Shown: positions 1 through 8,424, numbered from the stretch's first letter. The stretch is 64,000 nt of DNA from Pseudomonas izuensis (GCF_009861505.1 NZ_WTFT01000037.1:1-64000); one strand, 5' to 3'. Program-made: numbers and translations. Notes: generated by a model not told the origin, from the letters alone.

Positions 1-787
1 ACTCACCGACTACGGCGGCGAGATCGTCTGGTCGGCCCGTTACACGGCCTACGGCAAACTGCGCCGGCTCAGCCACGGCGGCGGCGAACAGCTCGAGCAA
101 CCACTGCGCTTCCAGGGCCAGTACTGCGATGCTGAAAGCGGGCTGCACTACAACCGCCATCGTTATTACCAGCCGGACAGCGGACGGTATCTGACGCCGG
201 ATCCGCTGAAGTTGGCGGGTGGGTTGAATGGCTATCGCTATGTGCCGAACCCGACGGGGTGGGTGGATCCGTTGGGGTTGAGTGATTGTCCGGGTGGGGC
301 TGGGTGTAAAAGGCCGGCGGTTGGGGAGCAGGATCCGACTGCGAAGGTTAAGGTTGATGAGGGAGAAGTTGCGCTTCCTTACTCAGAAAAAGAAAGCGAG
401 TATTTATACCGTGGCGATACTCGCTCTCCGGGTGAAATTTTTGACTCTGGCTTTGTGAGCCTTGGAAAAAGTACAGATCTTCGACTTCATGTTTTGGACA
501 ACAAAAATCCACCGAGCAATTTTGTAAGCACATCCACTGACCCTGAAATAGGCATAGATTTCGGAACTGAGTACAGAACCACAAAAGGTTTTTTATATAC
601 ACTGAAAAGAGTCGACGGCCATGACGTCAACAAAGTTCTTCACCCAAATGATATCCCCTACAGCTATGAAGATGAGATTGCAGTTCCTGATCGAATAAAA
701 AGCGAAGACATACTAGGTGCGACCCCGCTAAGGAAAGATGGTAGTTACGTGGGACACTCTTTACCAAACCCTAATAGGAAGCGATAA
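1..787 (+). CDS. Rhs-family protein, C-terminal part, with ADP-ribosyltransferase toxin tip (5' end outside window)
   Basis: The reading frame is open from base 2 to the TAA at 785-787. The first part reads as an Rhs core end (motifs RYYQPDSGRYLTPDP, then NGYRYVPNPTGWVDPLGL, ending near base 280), which in Rhs proteins is the junction between the conserved shell and a variable toxin. The roughly 165-residue tip has the layout of an R-S-E ADP-ribosyltransferase like the cholera/heat-labile toxin A chains: YRGDTRSPGEI with the Arg codon at 410-412, FVSTSTD with the STS codons at 527-535, and YEDEIAVP with an E-x-E pair at 668-676. I infer a polymorphic toxin that modifies a target protein in competing cells, probably delivered by a type VI system; the secretion partner lies outside the window. 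The tip is more AT-rich than the core, which is usual for exchanged toxin ends. Confidence 0.85.
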   Translation, partial: LTDYGGEIVWSARYTAYGKLRRLSHGGGEQLEQPLRFQGQYCDAESGLHYNRHRYYQPDSGRYLTPDPLKLAGGLNGYRYVPNPTGWVDPLGLSDCPGGAGCKRPAVGEQDPTAKVKVDEGEVALPYSEKESEYLYRGDTRSPGEIFDSGFVSLGKSTDLRLHVLDNKNPPSNFVSTSTDPEIGIDFGTEYRTTKGFLYTLKRVDGHDVNKVLHPNDIPYSYEDEIAVPDRIKSEDILGATPLRKDGSYVGHSLPNPNRKR

Positions 788-1189
788 ATGACTTCTAAAA
801 ATATTTCCATATTGATCGAAGACCGATTAGAGGTAGCGGCTTTAGAGTACGTCAGACACCCAGCCACTCTACAAATCAAACTGGAGGACGGTTGGACAAA
901 AAAATTCTCAGGGCTCGATCTTTACGAATGTCTTGGAAAAATAATCAAAGAGCGCCCTGATATTAAATTCCTATGTAAAGGTGCGAAAATAAGTGTACGT
1001 CCATCCAGCATGTCCTCACAGATGAGCTCGGGAATCGTGGCTTACGAACACAAGCTGGGTATCGAAGCATCTAGAAAAGACATTGTTAATATATTCGACT
1101 ATGAAGATCAGGACATAATTAACGATCCACAAAAGCAAACCGATTATTTTTTTTGCTGGTTAGAATCAATTAAAAACGGTTCGCATTGA
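788..1189 (+). CDS. Probable immunity protein for the Rhs toxin
   Basis: A 133-residue protein whose ATG directly follows the toxin stop codon, so the two genes are translationally coupled. It is AT-rich like the toxin tip and unlike the flanking chromosome. I recognise no domain. It has no signal peptide or membrane segment, so it should be cytosolic, fitting a protein that blocks a toxin acting inside the cell. The role as cognate antitoxin rests on position (toxin tip followed by a small orphan gene), a layout seen throughout Rhs loci, not on similarity. Confidence 0.65.
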   Translation: MTSKNISILIEDRLEVAALEYVRHPATLQIKLEDGWTKKFSGLDLYECLGKIIKERPDIKFLCKGAKISVRPSSMSSQMSSGIVAYEHKLGIEASRKDIVNIFDYEDQDIINDPQKQTDYFFCWLESIKNGSH

Positions 1190-1297
1190 AAACACTAAGA
1201 GCCCAGCAAACCGCCGGGCTCGGACACTTCATCCTCCATCACATCCCCTTTCCCCATCGCTGCCGGTGAATTCCTCTCATGAACCGAGTGACAACAA

Positions 1298-1510
1298 TCA
1301 ACTCGGCTCACCCGAACAATCCTTCCCGGCAATGTCCGGATCTTCAGGAGTCGCCTCGACATCAGTCCGCTTGACGTCTTCATTAGGCACTTGCTCGACA
1401 CCCGCGTCATCATCAGGTGGACGCTGATCGCGGCTCAAGGGATCGGTAGGTGAAGGCAGTGGATATTCAGGGGTATCGTCGATGTCGGTGTCTTTCGGAT
1501 CAGCGTTCAT
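1298..1510 (-). CDS. Small acidic hypothetical protein
   Basis: A 70-residue protein, very rich in Asp, Glu and Pro and probably disordered (starts MNADPKDTDIDDTPEYPLP). A GAGG ribosome-binding site lies 6 bases before the ATG, which favours this frame over the overlapping minus-strand frame ending at 1195. I see no domain, signal peptide or membrane segment. Similar short acidic proteins are common in Pseudomonas genomes without a known role. It stands alone, between the Rhs immunity gene and the glycine-zipper gene. Confidence 0.55.
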   Translation of the reverse strand: MNADPKDTDIDDTPEYPLPSPTDPLSRDQRPPDDDAGVEQVPNEDVKRTDVEATPEDPDIAGKDCSGEPS

Positions 1511-1612
1511 GGAGCACCTCGTAGAGAGCCTGAAAGGCAGGCCCTGACATTTCGAGGCAGCGGCGATGCACGCGTTCGATCAGACAGACAATCGGTCATG
1601 CACTGGAACACA

Positions 1613-1634
1613 AAACCCGGCACTTGGCCGGGTT
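1613..1634 (-). terminator. Rho-independent terminator after the glycine-zipper gene
   Basis: An 8-bp inverted repeat (AAACCCGG / CCGGGTTT), loop of about 6 bases, 24 bases past the stop of the minus-strand gene ending at 1658. On the minus strand it is followed by TTTTGTGTT. Confidence 0.6.
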
Positions 1635-1657
1635 TATTCTGTCGGGCGATACCGACA

Positions 1658-2125
1658 TCAGTGATGTTTGTTACGGTGATTATGCTTGTGTTTGTGGCCC
1701 CCACCGGAATGGGAACTGCCGTGGTCGCTGCCCAGATTGTTGCCGACCGCACCACCCGCAGCGCCACCGAGGCCTGCGCCGATGGTTGAACCGGTTGAGC
1801 CGCCGAGGCTGTTACCGATCACCGAACCGCCCGCCGAGCCCAGGCCACCACCGACCGCCGCTTCTGTGCGACTGCCCTTGCGCGCGCCGACTGCGCTACC
1901 GGCCGCGCCACCGACACCGGCGCCAATCGCAGCGCCGGTACTGCCGCCCATATGCCCGCCGACGACGTTACCCAGTGCGCCGCCAATCCCGCCGCCGACT
2001 GCGGCGTCGCCGTCACCGGCCGCCATTGCCAGGGGAGTGAGCAGCAGCCCGAGAATCAAGGCCGGTAGTAAGAGTCGTGTTGCACGATGGCTGTCAACTT
2101 CCTTGCCGCTGATATTCGCTGTCAT
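1658..2125 (-). CDS. Glycine-zipper envelope protein with His-rich tail
   Basis: A 155-residue protein starting MTANISGKEVDSHR. This start has a GCGAGG site 6-8 bases upstream; the longer frame to 2203 has no support. After a hydrophobic signal segment (about residues 17-36, ending PLAMA) the protein is almost wholly Gly/Ala/Ser in small-x-x-x-small repeats (GGGIGGALGNVVGG, GAGLGGAAGGAVGN), the glycine-zipper pattern of outer-membrane-associated proteins. It ends in a tail rich in His, Lys and Asn (HKHKHNHRNKHH). It probably inserts in or lines a membrane. Metal binding by the tail is possible but is inference. Confidence 0.7.
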   Translation of the reverse strand: MTANISGKEVDSHRATRLLLPALILGLLLTPLAMAAGDGDAAVGGGIGGALGNVVGGHMGGSTGAAIGAGVGGAAGSAVGARKGSRTEAAVGGGLGSAGGSVIGNSLGGSTGSTIGAGLGGAAGGAVGNNLGSDHGSSHSGGGHKHKHNHRNKHH

Positions 2126-2199
2126 GGCGTGCCTCGCAATCTTCAGGGATTTGAAGCTTTGAGGCCGCACAGAGAAAAACGTTCGTTTAACCGGATCGA

Positions 2200-2634
2200 T
2201 CAACCCGCGATGACACGGTCGGCCGAGAGCTTGCCGGCGCCTTCGCTCAATACCGCGATGCTGCCACCGAGCAGGGCCAGGGCGAACTCGTAGCCGTTAT
2301 TGGCCATGAACAGTCCGTGACTGATGTGCACCGAGAAGATCGCTACCAGCGAAAGAACTATCAGACCCAGCGCTGCCGGGCGAGCCAGCAAGCCAATGAT
2401 CAGTGCCAGACCGGCGAAGAACTCGATACCGCCCGCCAACGTCGCCATCAGGTAGCCCGGCGTCAGGCCGAGGCTTTCCATGTACTGCGCGGTCCCGGCC
2501 AAGCCGTAGCCACCGAACGCCCCAAAGAGTTTCTGCGAGCCGTGAGCGGCGAAGATGATGCCGACAAAAATTCGCAGAACGGTCAGGCCGTAGCCAGCGC
2601 GGGTAAACAGAACCTTGTTGATCAGTGTGCTCAT
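2200..2634 (-). CDS. DoxX family membrane protein
   Basis: A 144-residue integral membrane protein with four hydrophobic segments (about residues 15-33, 60-82, 86-105, 115-132). The N-terminal LRIFVGIIFAAHGSQKLFG and the GGIEFFAGLALIIGL stretch are typical of the DoxX family. DoxX proteins are linked to redox or thiol-stress functions, but no specific partner is visible here. It lies upstream of, and in the same direction as, the glycine-zipper gene, with 74 bases between them. Only a weak GGAT-type ribosome site precedes the ATG. Confidence 0.85.
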   Translation of the reverse strand: MSTLINKVLFTRAGYGLTVLRIFVGIIFAAHGSQKLFGAFGGYGLAGTAQYMESLGLTPGYLMATLAGGIEFFAGLALIIGLLARPAALGLIVLSLVAIFSVHISHGLFMANNGYEFALALLGGSIAVLSEGAGKLSADRVIAG

Positions 2635-2737
2635 GCTGTGTCATCCATTGTGAGAGTGTGTGGGTTGGTCGCCATATTAATCAGTAAACATCATATTTAA
2701 AGCGCAAAAAACCGCTATAACACTTCAGTTTATTCGA

Positions 2738-4159
2738 TCATTTTCGCAGGGCGACCTTTTGTCCCTGGGGCTCCAATGACTCTCGCTCCCGATCGAACGC
2801 CAGGTAATACTTGTTCACGCTATTAACATAGCTGACAGGTCCCATTCCCACCTGTTCCATGGCGATGCGCTCGACCTGGAAGAACCACTGATTCGGATTC
2901 AAGCCCCGCCGCCGCGCCTCGGCGCGCATTCCCTGAACCCGCTCCGGGCCAATGTTGTAGGCGGCCAGCACGAAGGCCATGCGCTCGCGCTCGTTGAGTT
3001 TTGGACTGGCGAAGAACTTGCGGCGAATCATTGCCAGGTACTTGGCCCCGGCCTGCACGTTGGCATCGAGATCCTGAATATTGTTGACCCCCACCCGCTG
3101 AGCCGCCGACGGTGTGATCTGCATCAGGCCGGTCGGGCCGCTGCCACTGCGGGCCATGGGTTGCAGGGCGGATTCCTTGAACGCCAGTGCTGCAAGGTTC
3201 AGCCAGTCCATGCCTTGGGCATCGGCGTGTTTCTGTAACACCGGGCGAAGTTTTTCCAGACGCTGCCGATCGGCCTTGGCCAAGGGATAGTGCACTTGAT
3301 AGAGACGCCGATAGATCCGCAGGAAAGCCGCATCCTGGTCCGACGGTTTCTTGTAGCCACTGAGGAAGCGATCAATGCTCGCCCGCAGCATCGACGCATC
3401 GCGGCGCACAAACCAATACTCCTCGCCCGGCTCGCTGATCAGCACCTGCCGGTCGAAACGCAACTTGGGCAAGATCTTGCCCCAACGCTCGGCAATCGGC
3501 TGCTCGACGATGGTCAGGTGAAAGATTCCGCCCTGGACCATCTCCAGCACGTCCTCGACGGCCAGGCTCGGGTCAACCCACTCGATATTGACGGGTGGCA
3601 GTTTGTGCAGGGCGAGCTTCTGATTGATCTGGCTGACGGCATCCCCGGCCGCGCTGCCGGTGGGTAGGGCCAGGGTTTTACCCGAGAGTTGTTCGAGACG
3701 GGTGTATCGGCGTTCACCCTTGATCCCCACCAGCACCAGCGGAATGTTGCTGGCAATCGGTTCACTGGTGCTGACGGCGTACCCCGCTCGCAGATCGAGC
3801 AATTCCCCGGGCGCCACCAGATCGCCCTCCCCGCGCTGTAACGCGCCGAGCAGTTGATCCTTGGCCTTGGGGATGATTTTAAGGGTGATTTCCTGACCGT
3901 CGCGGGCGTGGCCGTTGAGGTATTGCTCGAAAGCGCGCAAGCGGTGGTATTCGACGCCGATGGCCTGGCCTTGGACTTCACCCGAGCTGTTGCGGCTCTG
4001 GTTGACCAGTACCCGCAACACGCGACTGTTGCGGATGTCCGTCAGATCGCGCACCTGGGTCGCCGGGACGGCTTGCAACGGCCCGGGCAGACGCGCAACC
4101 GCCGACATCGGCAGCAGCAGCGAACAGCACAGCAGTAGCAAAACCGAGGGACGAATCAT
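2738..4159 (-). CDS. MltF-like membrane-bound lytic murein transglycosylase
   Basis: A 473-residue periplasmic enzyme that should cleave peptidoglycan between MurNAc and GlcNAc with formation of an anhydro end. Start MIRPSVLLLLCC is chosen because GGAG lies 5 bases upstream; the frame extends to 4204 without a ribosome site. Signal peptide at residues 1-23. Next comes a solute-binding-like domain (about 40-290: LRVLVNQSRNSS, GDLVAPGELLDLRAGYAVS), then an SLT domain from about 310 with the catalytic Glu near residue 329 (ALAFKESALQPMARS) followed by SGPTGLMQITPSA and AAYNIGP. This two-domain layout is that of MltF. It faces tatD across a 250-base gap. Confidence 0.88.
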   Translation of the reverse strand: MIRPSVLLLLCCSLLLPMSAVARLPGPLQAVPATQVRDLTDIRNSRVLRVLVNQSRNSSGEVQGQAIGVEYHRLRAFEQYLNGHARDGQEITLKIIPKAKDQLLGALQRGEGDLVAPGELLDLRAGYAVSTSEPIASNIPLVLVGIKGERRYTRLEQLSGKTLALPTGSAAGDAVSQINQKLALHKLPPVNIEWVDPSLAVEDVLEMVQGGIFHLTIVEQPIAERWGKILPKLRFDRQVLISEPGEEYWFVRRDASMLRASIDRFLSGYKKPSDQDAAFLRIYRRLYQVHYPLAKADRQRLEKLRPVLQKHADAQGMDWLNLAALAFKESALQPMARSGSGPTGLMQITPSAAQRVGVNNIQDLDANVQAGAKYLAMIRRKFFASPKLNERERMAFVLAAYNIGPERVQGMRAEARRRGLNPNQWFFQVERIAMEQVGMGPVSYVNSVNKYYLAFDRERESLEPQGQKVALRK

Positions 4160-4407
4160 CCACTCTCCGGAAAGAATTCGGGTCGACGACATGAGCGTTT
4201 TCATGCAATCAAACGACTGAAGTCACAGTGCCTGGAGCGCTGCAAAAGTGCGAAAGACTGGCACAGTGATAGCACTTTGACCATCCTGCCCTGCACGCGG
4301 CTCAGGGGCACGGCTCAGAAGACAGCTATAACTCGTTGTAGTTCTTGGTTTTTCTTATAAATCTACAGCTCTGATATGCTTTCCGGCCTTTGGTCCGAGG
4401 TAGCACC

Positions 4408-5217
4408 ATGCAACTCATCGATATCGGCGTCAACCTGACCAACCCCAGTTTTGCCGACAAACACCAGGCTGTACTCGACCGCGCCTATGCCGCCGGGGTC
4501 TGCCAATTGGTGCTCACCGGCACCAATGTCGAGGGCAGCGAGCAGGCGCTGGAGTTGTGCCGGCAACTGGATGAGAGCGCACAACGGCTGTTCGCCACCG
4601 CCGGCATTCACCCCCACGCAGCCAGTGACTGGAATGCCGACAGCGCCCGCCAGCTGCGTAGCCTCCTGAAGGAATCGAACGTAGTGGCCGTGGGTGAATG
4701 CGGCCTGGATTTCAACCGCGATTTCTCGCCGCGCCCGCAGCAGGAAAAAGTCCTCGAAGAGCACCTGGCACTGGCCGTCGAATTGCAGTTGCCGGTGTTC
4801 CTGCACGAGCGCGATGCCAGTCAACGTTTGCTGGAGATCCTGCGCGACTACCGCGACCAGTTGCCGGCCGCGGTCGTGCACTGCTTCACCGGGGAAAAGA
4901 AGGCGCTGTTCAGCTACCTCGATATGGACCTGCACATCGGCATCACTGGCTGGATCTGCGACGAGCGCCGGGGCACGCACCTGCATCCACTGGTGAAAGA
5001 GATCAAGCGCGGGCGCCTCATGCTCGAAAGCGATGCCCCCTACCTGCTGCCGCGCAGTTTGCGTCCGAAGCCGAAAAATGGTCGCAATGAACCGGCGTAC
5101 TTGACCGAAGTGTTGCGTGAAGTGGCGTTGCATCGCGGGGAAACTCAGGAAGACCTGGCGGAGCACACCACTGCCTGTGCGAGGGCGTTTTACGGGTTGC
5201 CGTCAATCTCGACATGA
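4408..5217 (+). CDS. tatD: TatD family metal-dependent hydrolase/DNase
   Basis: A 269-residue TIM-barrel hydrolase. The ATG at 4408 (MQLIDIGVNLTNPSF) has GAGG 7 bases upstream; an upstream in-frame TTG at 4390 is unlikely. The N-terminus has DIGVNL in place of the HxH metal motif of most of the superfamily, as in E. coli TatD itself, and the motifs TAGIHPHAASDW, GECGLDFNRDFS, HCFTG, GITGWICDERRG and ESDAPYLLPR all match that subgroup. TatD proteins are cytosolic 3'-5' exonucleases linked to DNA repair. The E. coli gene is cotranscribed with tatABC; here there are no tat neighbours. Confidence 0.92.
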   Translation: MQLIDIGVNLTNPSFADKHQAVLDRAYAAGVCQLVLTGTNVEGSEQALELCRQLDESAQRLFATAGIHPHAASDWNADSARQLRSLLKESNVVAVGECGLDFNRDFSPRPQQEKVLEEHLALAVELQLPVFLHERDASQRLLEILRDYRDQLPAAVVHCFTGEKKALFSYLDMDLHIGITGWICDERRGTHLHPLVKEIKRGRLMLESDAPYLLPRSLRPKPKNGRNEPAYLTEVLREVALHRGETQEDLAEHTTACARAFYGLPSIST

Positions 5218-5227
5218 ACTGGATTCC

Positions 5228-5318
5228 TGTGGGAGCGGGCTTGCCCGCGATGACGGAGGGCCAGTCGACATCGTTACCACCTGACACACCGAATCGCGGG
5301 CAAGCCCGCTCCCACTGG
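5228..5318. repeat. Paired REP element (REPIN) between tatD and the chemoreceptor gene
   Basis: Two inverted copies of a GTGGGAGCGGGCTTGCCCGC core, at 5228-5255 and 5293-5318, separated by about 37 bases. Each core is itself palindromic. Such pairs are typical Pseudomonas extragenic elements and could fold as one long hairpin in RNA. Confidence 0.85.
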
Positions 5319-5421
5319 TTTATCGCAGTGTCAGTTGATCCACATCAACTCTGACCTCCCTGAGTAGCGGCACAATGCTGGCACCTTGCCAAAACTGTTT
5401 CCGCTATCAGAGAAGACCTCC

Positions 5422-6906
5422 ATGGGTGCCTGGCTTAGCAATATCTCGCTGAAATACAAATTCTGGGCGGTGAATGCCGTCGCCTTCGTCACCACCCTGC
5501 TGCTGGTGCTGTACGCCGTGCAGCTCGAACAACAAGCCCGCAGCCAGGCCGCGCAGGTATCGGCCCAGGCTCAGGCACGCTTGCTCAGTGCCTGGCCTGC
5601 CGGGCAGCCGCTGCCAAAAGCCGAGAACCTGCTGACCTTCAGTCGCGGCCAGGCGCCAGTGTTCAATGGCCAGCCAATACCGGAACTGGCCAATAGTGCA
5701 AATGGCTGGGTCAAGATCAACGACCTGCGGATTTTCGGTGACAACCTGCTGTTGGGTGCCGAGGTATTCACACCCGCGGATGGCCAAAAGGTTGCGGTGA
5801 TTGCCCGCGCCCCCAGTCTGAGTCAGGTGTTCAGCGAGCGCTTCGCGAACTATGCCGTAGCGGTATACATCCTGATGCTGGCCATGCTCGGCGCGTCGCA
5901 ATTGTTGATCCGTTTCCTGCTCAGCCAGCTCAACACGTTGAAAGACGTGATGCTCCATGTCGAGAAAACCGGCGACCTGTCGGCCCGCGTCCCCCTGGCG
6001 TGCAACGACGAAGTCGGGCAAATGGCCAACGCCTTCAATGCCATGCAGGCTGGCTATCAGCGGGTGGTCAATACCGTCGCCAGCACCGCCCGGCAACTGG
6101 ATGAAGGTGCCGCGCGGCTGGCGTCGAGCATGAATGAAGTGCGTCACGGCATGCTTGGTCAACAGAGTGAAACCGATCAGGCGGCCACGGCCATCAATGA
6201 AATGACGGCCACCGTCCACCATATTGCCCAGCACGCTGGCGCCACCCGCGACCTCTCGCAATCGGCCGATAGCCTGGCCGGCAGCGGGCAGGCCGTGGTC
6301 ATGCGCGTGCAGCAGTCGATTGCCGGGCTGTCCACCGGTGTACAGCAAACCGCCGAGATGATTCAGCGCCTGGCCGAAGACAGCCAGAAGATCAACGGTG
6401 TGGTCAATGTGATCCACAGCATTGCCGAGCAGACCAATCTGCTGGCGCTGAACGCAGCAATCGAAGCGGCGCGGGCCGGTGAAATGGGGCGCGGCTTTGC
6501 CGTGGTCGCCGATGAAGTGCGCAACCTGGCCAAGCGTGTGCAGACGTCCACCGACGAGATCACCGTGATGGTATCGGCGTTGCAGGCCGGAACGCGGGAC
6601 GCCGTGGACTTCATGCAGGAGAGTTCGTTCAAGGCCGATGACTGCGTGCAACAGGCGCAAGAGGCTGGCGCGGCGCTGGCACAAATCACCGGGGCGGTGG
6701 CGCAGATGCGTGAAAGCAATACGCAGATTGCAGTGGCGGCCGAGCAGCAAAGTCAGGTGGCGGAGGAGATGAATCGGGCGGTGGTGAGTATCCGTGATGT
6801 GACCGAGAACACCGTGCAGCAGACGGTCAGCTCGGCGACCACCAGTCATGAGTTGGCGGTGTTGGCCGGGGAGTTGAACAAGGCCATAGGGCAGCTCAGG
6901 CTTTAA
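5422..6906 (+). CDS. Methyl-accepting chemotaxis protein
   Basis: A 494-residue chemoreceptor. The ATG at 5422 (MGAWLSNISLKYKFW) has GAGAAGA upstream; an in-frame TTG at 5386 is less likely. Membrane segment 1 at about 14-33, a short periplasmic region of about 110 residues, membrane segment 2 at 145-167, HAMP at about 167-220, then a long coiled signalling domain with the conserved hairpin at about 330-373 (IAEQTNLLALNAAIEAARAG, RGFAVVADEVRNLAKR). The periplasmic part is too small for a dCache domain and its ligand cannot be guessed. No CheR-docking pentapeptide is visible at the C-terminus (ends GQLRL). It stands alone, flanked by REP pairs. Confidence 0.93.
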   Translation: MGAWLSNISLKYKFWAVNAVAFVTTLLLVLYAVQLEQQARSQAAQVSAQAQARLLSAWPAGQPLPKAENLLTFSRGQAPVFNGQPIPELANSANGWVKINDLRIFGDNLLLGAEVFTPADGQKVAVIARAPSLSQVFSERFANYAVAVYILMLAMLGASQLLIRFLLSQLNTLKDVMLHVEKTGDLSARVPLACNDEVGQMANAFNAMQAGYQRVVNTVASTARQLDEGAARLASSMNEVRHGMLGQQSETDQAATAINEMTATVHHIAQHAGATRDLSQSADSLAGSGQAVVMRVQQSIAGLSTGVQQTAEMIQRLAEDSQKINGVVNVIHSIAEQTNLLALNAAIEAARAGEMGRGFAVVADEVRNLAKRVQTSTDEITVMVSALQAGTRDAVDFMQESSFKADDCVQQAQEAGAALAQITGAVAQMRESNTQIAVAAEQQSQVAEEMNRAVVSIRDVTENTVQQTVSSATTSHELAVLAGELNKAIGQLRL

Positions 6907-6911
6907 GGGCC

Positions 6912-6980
6912 CCTTCGCGGGCAAGCCCGCTCCCACAGGTCGATCACTATTCCCTGTGGGAGCGGGCTTGCCCGCGATGG
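6912..6980. repeat. Paired REP element after the chemoreceptor gene
   Basis: Inverted copies of the same core as at 5.2 kb, left arm 6914-6939 and right arm 6954-6980, with a short AT-rich loop. It starts 5 bases after the receptor stop codon and could act as a transcript-end hairpin. Confidence 0.85.
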
Positions 6981-7109
6981 CGTCATCAAGGTCAACATCA
7001 ATATTGACCATTGCCCCTATCACTCCGATAGCCAACCTTGATTCGCGGCCTGCATTTACCGGGCCTATCCTTCAATCATGTGTTCAACATGGACTTGAGG
7101 ATCAGCATC

Positions 7110-7475
7110 ATGGGTAAACGTCACCCCAACCTTCCCGCCTGGCAATGGCGTGCCTACCCGAACAATCACCAGCACCCGACCAATCTGGTGTTGCACCTGA
7201 TTGCCGTGCCGCTGTTCATCGTGGCGTTTCTGTTGATTGTTTGCGGGGTGTTCAACCTGAATCTGGCGAACCTCGCCATCGGCGTCATCGGTGTGATCGC
7301 AGCGCTGGGTTTGCAACGTCACGGTCACAGCCTTGAAGCGCAAGCTGCCGAGCCGTTCAGTGACCGCAAAGACGCGGTGTCGCGCCTGATGGTCGAGCAG
7401 TTTCTGACCTTTCCGCGTTTTTTCCTCAGTGGCGGCTGGTGGCGCGCCTGGCGTGAGCGCCACCGCCGTCATTGA
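7110..7475 (+). CDS. Mpo1-like (DUF962) small membrane protein
   Basis: A 121-residue protein starting MGKRHPNLPAWQW, with GAGG 9 bases before the ATG. The core YPNNHQHPTNLVLHLIAVPLF, two hydrophobic segments (about residues 28-50 and 54-70) and RHGHSLEA with further His resemble the Mpo1/DUF962 family, in which conserved His residues bind iron and the yeast member oxidises 2-hydroxy fatty acids. The spacing of Asn, Pro and His supports this, but the assignment is by motif recall only. It is convergent with the thioesterase gene (15 bases between stop codons). Confidence 0.55.
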   Translation: MGKRHPNLPAWQWRAYPNNHQHPTNLVLHLIAVPLFIVAFLLIVCGVFNLNLANLAIGVIGVIAALGLQRHGHSLEAQAAEPFSDRKDAVSRLMVEQFLTFPRFFLSGGWWRAWRERHRRH

Positions 7476-7490
7476 TCAGGCGTGTACTGA

Positions 7491-8288
7491 TCAGGCAAAC
7501 ACTGTGACCGTCTGCCGACTCATGGCAATCAAGCGGCCTTCCACATCCCACAGCTTCGCCGCCGCGTGGCCATAACCGTCGGCGGCGTGCTCGGTTTCGA
7601 CCAGGTATTTGCACCAGTCCAGTGTGCTCAGCTCCAGCAAGGGCTGCACGAATTCGATGGTCCAGGTCAGCGTGCTGCCCATGGCCGGTTTTTTCAGAAA
7701 CGGCATCACGGCCGGTGGCCAGGCGTCCACCAGCGCCAGAATATGCGCTTCGCTGACCGCCTCTTCCTTCACATCGCCGCGCAAACGCACCCAGCCGCCC
7801 ATTTGGCGTGAGGTGCTACCGGTGAACGGCATTCCGCCGACACTCCAGCGCATCGCCAGATGGCGCATGAACTCCGGAATGACGCCTTCAATGAAAGGCA
7901 GCTCCTGGCAGTCGTCCCAATGCTTCATCTCTGGCGCAGGGTGTGCCGACACTGCGACCTCCGAAGGCCGCGAGGCACCGAAGCTGCCCTGGATCAAGGT
8001 CACTACCTGGCCGTTCTGCACCGCCCGGCCAAGCACCTGGCTAACTGCCTTGCCTTCACGCAACACATCGACTTCAAAACTGACAGGCACTTCAGGTTCG
8101 ACCGGTCCGACGAAGGTAATCGCCAGCGAGCGCACCGGACGATCCGCCGGTACCTTTGCGCGCATGGCTTCGTACTGCAAGGCGGCCACCAGGCCACCGA
8201 AACTGGCTCGCCCTTGCGCCCATCCCGCCGGGATAGACAGCTCCAGCGGCTGGCGGCGGACGGCGTCGAGCAGATCGGAAAAGCGCAT
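7491..8288 (-). CDS. Acyl-CoA thioesterase family protein (double hotdog)
   Basis: A 265-residue cytosolic protein with the layout of TesB-like double-hotdog thioesterases. The N-terminal half has RASFGGLVAALQYEAM and VRSLAITFVGPVEP followed by LREGKAVSQVLGRAVQNG; the C-terminal half has LALVDAWPPAVMPFLKKP and LTWTIEFVQPL. These match Pseudomonas thioesterase-family proteins that hydrolyse acyl-CoA esters, but the chain-length preference cannot be read from sequence. An ATG alternative lies close by in other frames only; the start at 8288 is the natural one. It is monocistronic. Confidence 0.8.
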   Translation of the reverse strand: MRFSDLLDAVRRQPLELSIPAGWAQGRASFGGLVAALQYEAMRAKVPADRPVRSLAITFVGPVEPEVPVSFEVDVLREGKAVSQVLGRAVQNGQVVTLIQGSFGASRPSEVAVSAHPAPEMKHWDDCQELPFIEGVIPEFMRHLAMRWSVGGMPFTGSTSRQMGGWVRLRGDVKEEAVSEAHILALVDAWPPAVMPFLKKPAMGSTLTWTIEFVQPLLELSTLDWCKYLVETEHAADGYGHAAAKLWDVEGRLIAMSRQTVTVFA

Positions 8289-8386
8289 GAAAACCTCAAG
8301 GACAGGAAAACGATGAAGGGATCTTAACCAGACGGCGAAGGCTGTACAGCGCGTATTCCGGCCAAATGCACTGACAGAAGAGCCGC

Positions 8387-8424
8387 CCCCCTGTAGGAGC
8401 GAGCTTGCTCGCTCCTACAGGGGG
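8387..8424. repeat. Perfect palindromic REP-type hairpin
   Basis: An 18-base perfect inverted repeat (arms 8387-8404 and 8407-8424) around a 2-base centre, built on GTAGGAGCGAGC. It lies 10 bases past the CHAD gene stop and lacks a T-run on either side, so it is a repeat element rather than a standard terminator. Confidence 0.75.

Noticed and set aside
1195..1413. A 72-codon minus-strand frame after the immunity gene
   Set aside because: It overlaps the better-supported acidic protein at 1298-1510 and has no visible ribosome site or domain.
5228..6980. CRISPR-like regular repeats
   Set aside because: The repeats occur as inverted pairs scattered between genes, not as direct repeats with regular spacers, and no cas genes are present.
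5407..7035. A 542-codon minus-strand open frame opposite the chemoreceptor
   Set aside because: It runs through two REP elements and has no domain; the receptor on the plus strand is certain.
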